Origin: Campylobacter sp. RM10537
GTDB lineage: Bacteria; Campylobacterota; Campylobacteria; Campylobacterales; Campylobacteraceae
DNA: 64,000 nt
Assembly: GCF_022369435.1 (NCBI RefSeq)
Contig: NZ_CP059597.1
Span: 1,178,001-1,242,000 of the forward strand
Direction: 5' to 3'
The position numbers and the translations under genes were made by a program. Within the stretch, counting starts at the first letter, position 1, and the number at the start of each line of letters is the position of its first letter. A model generated the notes under the pieces. It was not told where the DNA came from. It saw only the letters and a list, made by a program, of their open reading frames with translations, and searched no databases. Shown here one piece after another: positions 17,629 to 25,843 of this stretch.

Positions 17629-18438
17629 ATGAAAAAAACGATATTTTTAGGATTGTTTTTGGCTTTAAATATTCAAGCAGCAGAATTAAGGATGGCAACT
17701 ACAACAAGTACCGATAATACTGGTTTACTTGATGCTTTAGAGCCTCTTTATAAGCAAGAAACTGGCAATACCTTAAAATGGGTTGCTGTTGGCACAGGAG
17801 CAGCTTTAAAAATGGGTGAAGATTGTAATGCAGATGTACTTTTTGTTCATTCTCCAGAAGCTGAAAAGAAATTTATAAAAAAAGGATTTGGCATTGATAG
17901 AACTCCTGTAATGTATAATGATTTTATCATTATTGCAGATAAATCTTTAGCACCAAAATTTAAAGGTAAAAATTTAGAAGAAAGCCTAAAACTTATAAGA
18001 GATGAAAAATTAACTTTTATTTCAAGAGGGGACAAATCAGGTACTGATAATAAAGAAAAAAGCTTATGGAAAAGTATAGGCAAAGTTCCAGAAAAAGAAA
18101 GCTGGTATCAACAAAGCGGACAAGGAATGCTTGCAAGTATTAAAATCGCTGAAGAGAAAAAAGGAGTGATTTTAACCGATCGTGGCACTTATATCAAGTA
18201 TGAATTTAATGAAAAAGGAAAACCAAATTTAGTTATTGTCAATGAAGGTGATGATAGATTGAAAAATTTTTATTCTGTGATTGCAGTAAATCCAAAACAT
18301 TGTAAAAATGTTAATTACACTCAAGCAAAAAAATTTATCAATTGGCTTACAAGTGATGATACTTTAAGTTTTATTGGCGGATTTAAATTGCTTTATAAAC
18401 CTCTATTTATAGTAGATGCTAAAACAAGAAAAGAATAA
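17629..18438 (+). CDS. tupA: Periplasmic tungstate-binding protein
   Basis: A 269-residue binding protein with a Sec signal peptide (KKTIFLGLFLALNIQAAELR). The TupA hallmark TTTSTDNTGLLD follows directly, and VAVGTGAALKMGEDCNADVLFVHSP, FISRGDKSGTDNKE and WYQQSGQGMLASI are the other oxyanion-site loops. ATG has AAAGGAAA upstream. A strong hairpin terminator follows the gene. Confidence 0.92.
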   Translation: MKKTIFLGLFLALNIQAAELRMATTTSTDNTGLLDALEPLYKQETGNTLKWVAVGTGAALKMGEDCNADVLFVHSPEAEKKFIKKGFGIDRTPVMYNDFIIIADKSLAPKFKGKNLEESLKLIRDEKLTFISRGDKSGTDNKEKSLWKSIGKVPEKESWYQQSGQGMLASIKIAEEKKGVILTDRGTYIKYEFNEKGKPNLVIVNEGDDRLKNFYSVIAVNPKHCKNVNYTQAKKFINWLTSDDTLSFIGGFKLLYKPLFIVDAKTRKE

Positions 18439-18440
18439 AC

Positions 18441-18462
18441 TAAGCAAGGAAATCCTTGCTTA
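18441..18462 (+). terminator. tupA terminator
   Basis: TAAGCAAGGA (18441-18450) and TCCTTGCTTA (18453-18462) are perfectly complementary, with the tip opening into a small loop, 3 nt after the tupA stop. The U tail is weak. The rest of the spacer to 18704 is AT-rich with no gene seen. Confidence 0.6.
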
Positions 18463-18704
18463 AGTAAAAAGTTAACAAATTTTCAAACTATAAAAATAAA
18501 ATATTTCTATAAAAATTTAACCAAACCTTACAAAACCAAAAATCTCAACAAAAACAATCTTTTTGTTTCAATAAATTAAACAAATTTTACTTATGCAAAT
18601 ATTTGCTAAAAATTCAAAGAATAATTATGATTGATATTGCAAAATTTAAATTTTGATATTTTAAATTTTGCAAACTTTTTTTAAAAATAATCAGTTTTAA
18701 TATC

Positions 18705-19298
18705 TTAGTCTTTATTAAAAACTCTTTTTAAATGTACTTCATAATCACTTAAGTATTTTTCAACTTGTGGATTTTTTATAACATCATTACATATAAAAGT
18801 TTCTAAAGCCTTCATGCCTAAAAATTCATGAGCCTTATGCAAGTGCCAATACACCATATCCACGCCCTTACCTTCGAAAAATTCATTTTTATCATCAAAA
18901 GCTTCAATAGGTGCATTCCAAGTTAGGCTAAACATATATTTTTTATCTTTAGCTAAACCACCTTTTCCATAATTTTTTGCAGGATTTTCATGACTTCTTC
19001 CATCATTGGCATAAAGTTTGCCATGCCCTGCGGTAAAAACCTCATCGATGTATTTTTTTACAATCCAAGGTTCACCCATCCACCAAGCTGGCATTTGATA
19101 AATAATCATATCAGATTTTAAAAATTTTTCCAATTCCTCTTGTGCATTATAACCCTGATCAATATGCGTTTGTAAAATTTCAAATCCTAAATCACTTAAA
19201 ATTTTAGCAACATGATTGTGCAAAGTAAGATTAAGTTTTCCTTTTGAATGCCCAAATTCCTTTGCTCCATTAAGTAATAATATCGTCTTCATATTCAC
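18705..19298 (-). CDS. mdaB: MdaB-like NAD(P)H quinone reductase
   Basis: A 197-residue flavodoxin-fold FAD protein of the MdaB/modulator-of-drug-activity family that reduces quinones by two electrons and limits oxidative stress. Typical segments: ILLNGAKEFGHSKGKLN, YQMPAWWMGEPWIVKKYIDEVF, and YMFSLTWNAPIEAF. ATG at 19298 (residue 1) or 19292 (residue 3) are both possible; GGAGT lies upstream. Single gene. Confidence 0.85.
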   Translation of the reverse strand: MNMKTILLLNGAKEFGHSKGKLNLTLHNHVAKILSDLGFEILQTHIDQGYNAQEELEKFLKSDMIIYQMPAWWMGEPWIVKKYIDEVFTAGHGKLYANDGRSHENPAKNYGKGGLAKDKKYMFSLTWNAPIEAFDDKNEFFEGKGVDMVYWHLHKAHEFLGMKALETFICNDVIKNPQVEKYLSDYEVHLKRVFNKD

Positions 19299-19421
19299 TC
19301 CTTTTAATTAATTTTTATGCTAAAATTATATTTTAACTATAAACAATAGTCAATGCAAAAAATAAAGTCTTATCCTAGAAACTATGTATGAATGAGATAA
19401 AAATCACAAAAAGGATAAACC

Positions 19422-19868
19422 ATGATAGAACTTATTGGCGATATTAATTTGCAAAATTATATGGGAGAATGGCTTGAAATCGCCAGAAAGCCAAATTTTT
19501 TTCAAAAAACTTGTCAAAACTCAAAGGCTAAATATACATTAAAATACAAAGGCGAAACTCCTTATATAGAAATAGAAAATTTTTGCCAAAAAGAAAATGA
19601 AATTTCAAGCATCAAAGGTAAAGCAAAGCTAAATGCTAATCGAAAATTAGCTGTGAGTTTTAACTTCTTTATGAATCTTTTTAATAAAACCAATTATGAA
19701 ATTATTTTCATTGATACAAAATACAAAGTGGCTATTGTTGGAAGTCCTGATAAAAAATATCTATGGATTTTAGCAAGAGAAAAATTAGATGAAAAAACTT
19801 TGCAAGAACTTTTAAAAATAGCCAAAGAAAGAAATTTTGATATCAGCGATCTGATTTTTGATCGCTGA
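19422..19868 (+). CDS. Lipocalin-family protein without signal peptide
   Basis: A 148-residue beta-barrel protein of the bacterial lipocalin (Blc) type: the N-terminal GxW motif appears as YMGEWLEIARKPNFFQKTC, then strand repeats and the late YKVAIVGSPDKKYLWILARE motif with SPDKKYLWIL. Usual bacterial Blc is an outer-membrane lipoprotein; here there is no lipobox or signal peptide, so it is probably cytoplasmic. AAAGGAT precedes ATG. The last codons form half of a palindrome shared with the convergent dehydrogenase gene. The ligand is unknown. Confidence 0.75.
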   Translation: MIELIGDINLQNYMGEWLEIARKPNFFQKTCQNSKAKYTLKYKGETPYIEIENFCQKENEISSIKGKAKLNANRKLAVSFNFFMNLFNKTNYEIIFIDTKYKVAIVGSPDKKYLWILAREKLDEKTLQELLKIAKERNFDISDLIFDR

Positions 19869-19869
19869 T
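19842..19869. terminator. Shared terminator of the lipocalin and alcohol dehydrogenase genes
   Basis: ATCAGCGATC (19842-19851) and GATCGCTGAT (19860-19869) form a 10-bp stem with an 8-nt loop. It covers the final codons of the plus-strand gene and reaches the stop of the minus-strand gene, so it can serve both directions. Confidence 0.6.
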
Positions 19870-20948
19870 TATTCTTTTGTCATATCGATTACATAACGAA
19901 ATTTTGCTTTTCCAGAAGTTAAATTTTCATAAGCTTTATCGATTTCTTGTGGAGTGATTAGCTCGGTTTCTGGATAAATTTTATTTTTAAGTGAAAAATC
20001 AAGCATTTCTTGAGTTTCAGCTATTCCACCTATTAAGGATCCATAAACTCTTTTACCTGCTTTATGAATTAAATCATTAATTTTAATTCCTATTTTATAC
20101 TCAACAGGTGGAAGACCCACTATAGCCATTTCTCCTCCAAATTTAATTAAGTCAAGATAAACCGAAGGATCATAAGGTGTTGGAATAGTTGAAATGATTA
20201 AGTCAAAACGCTCTTTAACCACATCTTTATCCGTGCTCGTATAAAATGAACTTACACCCATTGCCAAAGCATCATTTTTTTTATTTTCATTTCGTGCAAA
20301 AACACTCACTTTTGCACCCATTTTAATAGCGTATTTTACCGCCATCATTCCAAGTCCACCAAAACCTGCTATAGCTACTAAAGATCCTTCTTTAATTTTA
20401 GAAAATTTCAAAGGAGAGTAAGTCGTAATACCTGCACAAAGCAAAGGAGCAACCTTTTCAAGAGGAGCATCTTTGGGAACGCAAACTGCAAATTTTTCAC
20501 TCACAACTATATTATTAGAATAACCGCCATAGGTAATTTCATTATTATGAAAAATATCTTTACTATTATAGGTATAAATTGTTTTTCCATTTTCACAAAA
20601 TTGTTCTTGAGAGCGCTTACAAGCTTCACATTCTCCACAAGAATTTATCATGCAACCTACACCTGCATAATCACCTACCTTAAATTTATTCACATTTTTA
20701 CCAACTGCGATAACTTCTCCAGCGATCTCATGACCAGGAACACAAGGATAAACAGTTGCACCCCACTCACCTTTTGCAGTATGTACATCACTATGACAAA
20801 TTCCTGCGTATAAAATTTTGATCAAAATATCATTATCGCCTATAGCATGACGCGTAAATTCAAACGGAGTAAATTTTGTATCTTTACCAAGCATTGCATA
20901 GCCTTTACTACAAATTCTTCCATTATCTAAAATTTTGTAATCAATCAT
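19869..20948 (-). CDS. Zinc-dependent alcohol dehydrogenase (YahK/cinnamyl type)
   Basis: A 359-residue medium-chain dehydrogenase, probably NADPH-using, reducing aldehydes. Catalytic zinc ligands appear in YAGICHSDVHTAKGEWG and VPGHEIAGEVIAVG. The structural zinc loop is CGECEACKRSQEQFC. The Rossmann loop is IAGFGGLGMMAVKYA. ATG is preceded by AAGGAGAT. The C. jejuni homologue sits well upstream of infA with restriction-modification and other genes between, as I recall; here only 142 nt separate them. Confidence 0.88.
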   Translation of the reverse strand: MIDYKILDNGRICSKGYAMLGKDTKFTPFEFTRHAIGDNDILIKILYAGICHSDVHTAKGEWGATVYPCVPGHEIAGEVIAVGKNVNKFKVGDYAGVGCMINSCGECEACKRSQEQFCENGKTIYTYNSKDIFHNNEITYGGYSNNIVVSEKFAVCVPKDAPLEKVAPLLCAGITTYSPLKFSKIKEGSLVAIAGFGGLGMMAVKYAIKMGAKVSVFARNENKKNDALAMGVSSFYTSTDKDVVKERFDLIISTIPTPYDPSVYLDLIKFGGEMAIVGLPPVEYKIGIKINDLIHKAGKRVYGSLIGGIAETQEMLDFSLKNKIYPETELITPQEIDKAYENLTSGKAKFRYVIDMTKE

Positions 20949-21090
20949 TATTCATCTCCTTTTTAAAAGATTAATTATTTTTATTCTATCAAAAAAATAT
21001 CAAATGATAAATAACGAAAAATAAGTAAAATTTTTAATAATTTTTGATAAAATATTTCATATTATTTTAAAAATTACAAGGAGAAAACTT

Positions 21091-21309
21091 TTGGCAAAAG
21101 ATGATGTAATAGAAATAGACGGAACAGTGCTCGAAGCATTACCTAATGCAAATTTTAAAGTAGAATTAGACAATAAACATGTTATTCTTTGTCATATTGC
21201 AGGAAAAATGCGTATGCATTATATAAGAATCATGCCTGGTGACAAAGTTAAAGTAGAACTCACACCTTATAGCCTTGATAAAGGACGTATTACTTTTAGA
21301 TATAAATAA
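21091..21309 (+). CDS. infA: Translation initiation factor IF-1
   Basis: A 72-residue OB-fold factor that blocks the A site during initiation: [19 protein letters not shown] and [16 protein letters not shown] are invariant family segments. The start is TTG at 21091 with AAGGAGAA upstream. It heads the ribosomal protein cluster; 169 nt without a gene follow before rpmJ. Confidence 0.96.
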
Positions 21310-21478
21310 GCTAATTAAAAGTTTTTTTTCGATAAAATTACCATTTTTGCGACATTTCGTATCGAACTATGAAAGAAGTATTTTTAAAATTCACCACTTA
21401 TTTTAAAAATAGTTGGTTATTCATAAAACCTGATGCAGTCGTAAATCAAGTGGAATTTACTTAATCAAGGAGACGCTC

Positions 21479-21592
21479 ATGAAAGTGAGACCATCTGTTA
21501 AAAAGATGTGCGACAAGTGCAAAGTAGTTCGCCGTAAAGGCGTAGTTCGCATTATTTGCGAAAATCCAAAACATAAACAAAGACAAGGATAA
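21479..21592 (+). CDS. rpmJ: 50S ribosomal protein L36
   Basis: A 37-residue zinc-ribbon ribosomal protein, [17 protein letters not shown] at the start and [14 protein letters not shown] at the end; Cys-Cys-Cys-His ligands are present. CAAGGAGA precedes the ATG. It lies 2 nt before rpsM. Confidence 0.96.
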
Positions 21593-21594
21593 AC

Positions 21595-21960
21595 ATGGCT
21601 CGTATTGCAGGTGTTGATTTACCAAAGAAAAAAAGAATTGAGTATGGACTAACTTACATTTATGGTATAGGGCTTTTTACATCAAGAAAAATTCTTGATA
21701 AAACTGGAATTTCTTACGATAAAAGAGTTCATGAACTTAGCGAAGATGAAGCAGCGGCAATTAGAAAAGAAATCCAAGAAAACTATATGGTTGAAGGGGA
21801 TCTTAGAAAACAAGTTGCTATGGATATCAAAGCTCTTATGGATTTGGGAAGTTTTAGAGGTTTAAGACACAGAAAAGGTTTACCTGTTCGTGGTCAAAAA
21901 ACAAAAACAAATGCTAGAACTCGCAAGGGTAAAAGAAAAACCGTTGGTGCAAAATCATAA
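21595..21960 (+). CDS. rpsM: 30S ribosomal protein S13
   Basis: A 121-residue small-subunit head protein ([18 protein letters not shown] at the start, [17 protein letters not shown] at the end). Part of the conserved rpsM-rpsK-rpsD-rpoA-rplQ operon with gaps of 9-27 nt. Confidence 0.97.
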   Translation: MARIAGVDLPKKKRIEYGLTYIYGIGLFTSRKILDKTGISYDKRVHELSEDEAAAIRKEIQENYMVEGDLRKQVAMDIKALMDLGSFRGLRHRKGLPVRGQKTKTNARTRKGKRKTVGAKS

Positions 21961-21969
21961 GGATAAAAA

Positions 21970-22362
21970 ATGGCTAAAAGAAAAATTGTAAAGAAAAAAA
22001 TAGTTAAAAAAAATATAGCAAAAGGTATTGTATATATTAGTGCAACTTTTAACAATACTATGGTAACAGTAACTGATGAAATGGGAAATGCAATTGCTTG
22101 GAGTAGTGCAGGTGGTTTAGGATTTAAAGGTTCTAAAAAATCAACCCCTTATGCAGCACAACAAGCAGTAGAGGATGCTTTAAATAAAGCAAAAGAACAC
22201 GGAATTAAAGAAGTGGGCATAAAAGTTCAAGGACCTGGAAGCGGTAGAGAAACTGCTGTAAAAAGTGTAGGCGCTATGGAAGGAATCAAAGTTACTTTCT
22301 TAAAGGATATCACTCCATTAGCTCACAATGGTTGTAGACCGCCTAAGCGTCGTCGTGTCTAA
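21970..22362 (+). CDS. rpsK: 30S ribosomal protein S11
   Basis: A 130-residue platform protein: [19 protein letters not shown] and the C-terminal [18 protein letters not shown] are diagnostic. A lysine-rich N-terminal extension ([12 protein letters not shown]) is present. Confidence 0.97.
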   Translation: MAKRKIVKKKIVKKNIAKGIVYISATFNNTMVTVTDEMGNAIAWSSAGGLGFKGSKKSTPYAAQQAVEDALNKAKEHGIKEVGIKVQGPGSGRETAVKSVGAMEGIKVTFLKDITPLAHNGCRPPKRRRV

Positions 22363-22389
22363 GATATAAGAAAAATTTAGGAGATTATT

Positions 22390-23016
22390 ATGGCAAGATA
22401 TAGAGGACCAGTAGAAAAATTAGAAAGACGCTTTGGTGTTAGCTTGGCATTAAAAGGAGAAAGAAGATTAGCAGGAAAAAGTGCATTAGATAAACGCCCT
22501 TATGCACCAGGACAACACGGAGCAAGAAAAGGTAAAATTAGCGAATATGGACTTCAATTAAGAGAAAAACAAAAAGCTAAATTTATGTATGGAGTTAGCG
22601 AAAAGCAATTTAGAAGACTTTTTGCAGAGGCAGCTAGAAAAGATGGAAATACTGGGGTTTTACTTATCCAGCTTTTAGAGCAAAGATTAGACAATGTAGT
22701 TTATAGAATGGGTTTTGCAACTACTCGTCGTTTTGCAAGACAGCTTGTCACTCATGGACACATTTTAGTTAATGGTAAAAGAGTTGATATTCCAAGCTTT
22801 AGAGTAGAAGCAGGTGCTAAAATCGAAATTATAGAAAAAAGCAAAAATAATCCTCAAATTACAAGAGCAATAGAGCTTACAGCACAAACCGGTATAGTAG
22901 CTTGGGTTGATGTAGAAAAAGATAAGAGATTTGGAATTTTTACAAGAAAACCTGAAAGAGAAGAAGTTGTCATTCCGGTAGAGGAAAGATTTATCGTTGA
23001 GCTTTACTCTAAATAA
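22390..23016 (+). CDS. rpsD: 30S ribosomal protein S4
   Basis: A 208-residue assembly-initiating 16S rRNA-binding protein with an S4 RNA-binding domain ([19 protein letters not shown], then [17 protein letters not shown]). In many bacteria S4 also represses this operon. No zinc-binding cysteine cluster is present at the N-terminus. Confidence 0.97.
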   Translation: MARYRGPVEKLERRFGVSLALKGERRLAGKSALDKRPYAPGQHGARKGKISEYGLQLREKQKAKFMYGVSEKQFRRLFAEAARKDGNTGVLLIQLLEQRLDNVVYRMGFATTRRFARQLVTHGHILVNGKRVDIPSFRVEAGAKIEIIEKSKNNPQITRAIELTAQTGIVAWVDVEKDKRFGIFTRKPEREEVVIPVEERFIVELYSK

Positions 23017-23028
23017 TAGGGGCTAAAT

Positions 23029-24042
23029 ATGAGAAAAATTACAACATCCGCTTATACGCCAACAGAATTTACAATAGAAAATATTAGCGATACTGTGGCT
23101 AAAATTAGCGCTTGGCCTTTTGAAATTGGCTACGGGATTACCCTAGCCCATCCTTTACGTCGCTTGCTTTATACAAGCACTGTAGGTTATGCTCCAACCG
23201 CGATTCATATCGATGGAATATCACACGAGTTTGATAGTATGCGTGGTATGTTTGAGGACATTGCGCTTTTTATTCTTAATTTAAAAAAATTACGTTTTAA
23301 GATTAAAAATGATTCTGATAAAGAAATCGTAGAATTTAGTTTCAAAGGCCCTAAAGAAATTTATGGCAAAGATTTAAACAATGATCAAGTTGAAGTGGTA
23401 AATGCTGATGCATATTTAGCAACTATCAATGAAGATGCAGATCTTAAATTTACTTTGATTATAGAAAAAGGTATTGGCTATGTTCCAAGCGAAGAAATCA
23501 AAGAATTTTTAAATGATCCTAAATTTATCGCATTGGATGCTTTCTTTACACCTGTAAGAGAAGCGACTTATGATATTGAAAAAGTTCTATTTGAAGATAA
23601 TCCTGATTATGAAAAAGTAGTTTTAACTATAACTACAGATGGACAAATTACTCCAAATGAAGCTTTTCAAAATGCTTTAGAAGCTATGTATAAACAATTA
23701 TCAGTATTTGATAAAATTACTAATGTTAGAAGCATTATTAAAAATCAAGCAACTAGCAATGAGTTAGAAAATACTAAATTATTGCAAAATATTACTGACT
23801 TAAATTTAAGCGCAAGAAGCTATAATTGCCTTGAAAAAGCAGGAGTTGTTTATATAGGTGAACTTGCTTTAATGAGTGTAAATGAACTTGCAGGACTTAA
23901 AAATTTAGGTAAAAAATCACTTGATGAAATCAAAAATATCATGGAAAGTATAGGTTTCCCTGTAGGAACTTCTAAACTAAGTGATAACAGAGATATATTA
24001 AGCAAAAAAATCACTGAATTAAAAGCACAAAATGAAGGATAA
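23029..24042 (+). CDS. rpoA: RNA polymerase alpha subunit
   Basis: A 337-residue alpha subunit. The N-terminal dimerisation domain includes [17 protein letters not shown]; the C-terminal domain holds the helix-hairpin-helix [20 protein letters not shown] and [16 protein letters not shown], which contacts promoter DNA and regulators. It begins 12 nt after rpsD. Confidence 0.97.
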   Translation: MRKITTSAYTPTEFTIENISDTVAKISAWPFEIGYGITLAHPLRRLLYTSTVGYAPTAIHIDGISHEFDSMRGMFEDIALFILNLKKLRFKIKNDSDKEIVEFSFKGPKEIYGKDLNNDQVEVVNADAYLATINEDADLKFTLIIEKGIGYVPSEEIKEFLNDPKFIALDAFFTPVREATYDIEKVLFEDNPDYEKVVLTITTDGQITPNEAFQNALEAMYKQLSVFDKITNVRSIIKNQATSNELENTKLLQNITDLNLSARSYNCLEKAGVVYIGELALMSVNELAGLKNLGKKSLDEIKNIMESIGFPVGTSKLSDNRDILSKKITELKAQNEG

Positions 24043-24045
24043 AAA

Positions 24046-24399
24046 ATGAGACATAAACACGGATATAGAAAACTTGGCAGAACTTCATCTCATCGTGCTG
24101 CTTTGTTAAAAAATTTAACGATAGCTTTAGTTAATAGTGGCAAAATAGAAACAACTTTACCAAAAGCTAAAGAATTAAGAGGATATGTAGAAAGACTTAT
24201 CACAAGAGCAAGATTGGGCGATTTTAATGCACATAGAGCTGTTTTTGCTTCATTGCAAGATAAAAATGCTACTAATAAATTAGTAACAGAAATTGCTCCA
24301 AAATTTAAAGAAAGAAATGGTGGCTATACTAGAATTATCAAAACAAGAATTCGTCGTGGTGATGCTGCTGAAATGGCTTTTATTGAATTTGTAGCTTAA
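24046..24399 (+). CDS. rplQ: 50S ribosomal protein L17
   Basis: A 117-residue large-subunit protein: [20 protein letters not shown] start and [20 protein letters not shown] end. Last gene of the operon, 3 nt after rpoA, followed by a strong terminator. In the C. jejuni reference the his genes follow here, from memory; in this window dapD follows. Confidence 0.97.
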   Translation: MRHKHGYRKLGRTSSHRAALLKNLTIALVNSGKIETTLPKAKELRGYVERLITRARLGDFNAHRAVFASLQDKNATNKLVTEIAPKFKERNGGYTRIIKTRIRRGDAAEMAFIEFVA

Positions 24400-24401
24400 T
24401 A

Positions 24402-24427
24402 AAATCCTAGCTTCTTAGCTAGGATTT
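24402..24427 (+). terminator. Ribosomal operon terminator
   Basis: AAATCCTAGC (24402-24411) and GCTAGGATTT (24418-24427) make a 10-bp stem with a 6-nt loop directly after rplQ; a T-rich stretch follows. Confidence 0.8.
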
Positions 24428-24498
24428 ACTTCTTATCTTAAAACAACAATCTAAAAAATTTTATCATAAAAATCCCAAGCCAAGCTTGAGAATTTATC

Positions 24499-25662
24499 TT
24501 AATGTAAAGCTTCGTTGAGTTTGACTGCTTTTTTATTTAAAGCAACGATCATTACTCCAGTTGTAGAGTCTTGACGGAAATGGAGTCCATTTAAGCCTTG
24601 AAGTTCTAAACCTTTGTATATTTCTTTATCAAAAGTGAAATTTGGATTAAGCTTTGCGAGTTCTTGCGCATCTTTTAATAAAAATTTAGTTCCCTCTAGC
24701 ACTGCAATTCCTGCATCAACGATACAATTATCACCCAAAGGAACACCTGTAACAGAATTAGCACCTAAAAGACAAGCTTTACCTATACTAATAGCATTTC
24801 CACTTGTGCCGCTTAATACTCCTAAAATAGAAGCTCCTCCGCCTATATCAGATCCTTCTCCTACAACTACACTTGAGCTTATACGACCCTCTACCATGCA
24901 AGCTCCTGTTGTTCCAGCATTAAAATTCACATAAGAAGCACCTGGCATAATCGTTGTTCCAGCTGCTAAAGAAGCACCCATTCTCACTTTTGAACTTTCT
25001 AAAATTCTTGTGTTATCTTCAGGTATGATATGTGCTAAAAATCTTGGAAATTTATCGACAAAATCAATTTTTGGATATTGATTAGTCATTTTTAAACGCA
25101 TTTCATTTTCTCTTAAATAATCAAGCTCTATAGGCTTATCATCACTCCAAGCAACATTACTTAAAAGTCCAAAAGCACCGTTTAAATTGATACTCCTTAA
25201 AGGTACTTTTTTTGTGGAAAGTAAATAAAGCTTAAGATAAACACTTTCAACACTCAAAGGCTCTTTATCTTCAAAAAGACATACAAAGGCAAATTCATCA
25301 TCTTTAAATTTCTCTTTAATTAATTTTAATAAGTCAATATTTTTATGCCCTTCTTCCTCTAAAAAAGGTTTAAAACAAGACAAAGCAAATTCAATATCTT
25401 CCATTTTTAAAACTTGAGTGAATTCACTCGCATTAAAATCAATCTCGATTCCTCTTTGCATAAAAGATTCAAGCATAACTGCAGCTGAGCTAAAATTCTG
25501 CTCATAATTTATCAAAGCAAAACTTGCTTGTAAGATTTTATTTTTATTAATTTGCCCTCTATCAAGTCTTGCTATACCAAAAGCTTTAGGTTGTTTATAT
25601 CCACTTTTTTGTTCTATTTGTTTGATTAAAAGTAAAAAATCTTCTTTGGTGTTTATCGACAT
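24499..25662 (-). CDS. dapD: Tetrahydrodipicolinate N-succinyltransferase
   Basis: A 387-residue acyltransferase of the succinylase diaminopimelate route. A long N-terminal domain is followed by the left-handed beta-helix (hexapeptide repeats about residues 230-330: VRMGASLAAGTTIMPGA, VVVGEGSDIGGGASILG, SIGKACLLGANSVTG). Length and arrangement match the long DapD form, not the 274-residue enterobacterial enzyme. The ATG at 25662 has AAGGAAG upstream; a 13-codon in-frame extension lacks such a site. Divergent from cas9. Confidence 0.9.
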   Translation of the reverse strand: MSINTKEDFLLLIKQIEQKSGYKQPKAFGIARLDRGQINKNKILQASFALINYEQNFSSAAVMLESFMQRGIEIDFNASEFTQVLKMEDIEFALSCFKPFLEEEGHKNIDLLKLIKEKFKDDEFAFVCLFEDKEPLSVESVYLKLYLLSTKKVPLRSINLNGAFGLLSNVAWSDDKPIELDYLRENEMRLKMTNQYPKIDFVDKFPRFLAHIIPEDNTRILESSKVRMGASLAAGTTIMPGASYVNFNAGTTGACMVEGRISSSVVVGEGSDIGGGASILGVLSGTSGNAISIGKACLLGANSVTGVPLGDNCIVDAGIAVLEGTKFLLKDAQELAKLNPNFTFDKEIYKGLELQGLNGLHFRQDSTTGVMIVALNKKAVKLNEALH

Positions 25663-25792
25663 TTTCTTCCTTTTTGTTATTTGTTTTATAATTTTAGACA
25701 AATGATTATATCAAATAAAACTTGAAATCTTATTTTAAATTAAAAGCTAAAAATTTTTACAAATAATAATTAAATAATAAATATTTTAAGCT

Positions 25793-25798
25793 TATACT
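25793..25798 (+). promoter_or_regulatory. Candidate -10 element of the cas9-cas1-cas2 operon
   Basis: TATACT lies 45 nt upstream of the cas9 start in a very AT-rich spacer with T-rich blocks upstream, as in Campylobacter sigma-70 promoters, which often lack a -35. This is a base-pattern guess only. Confidence 0.35.
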
Positions 25799-25843
25799 GA
25801 AGATTGTTAATATATGATACAAACAAAAAATTTTGGAATTGTC

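Noticed and set aside
21310-21478. Possible small RNA between infA and rpmJ
   Set aside because: No convincing promoter-terminator pair; probably just operon leader.
24430-24498. CCAAGC/AAGCTTG near the dapD end as a terminator
   Set aside because: The pairing is short and irregular with no U tail.
25814-25843. Longer Cas9 with ten extra N-terminal residues
   Set aside because: The family starts at MRILGFDIG; the upstream peptide matches nothing I know and would precede the RuvC strand.
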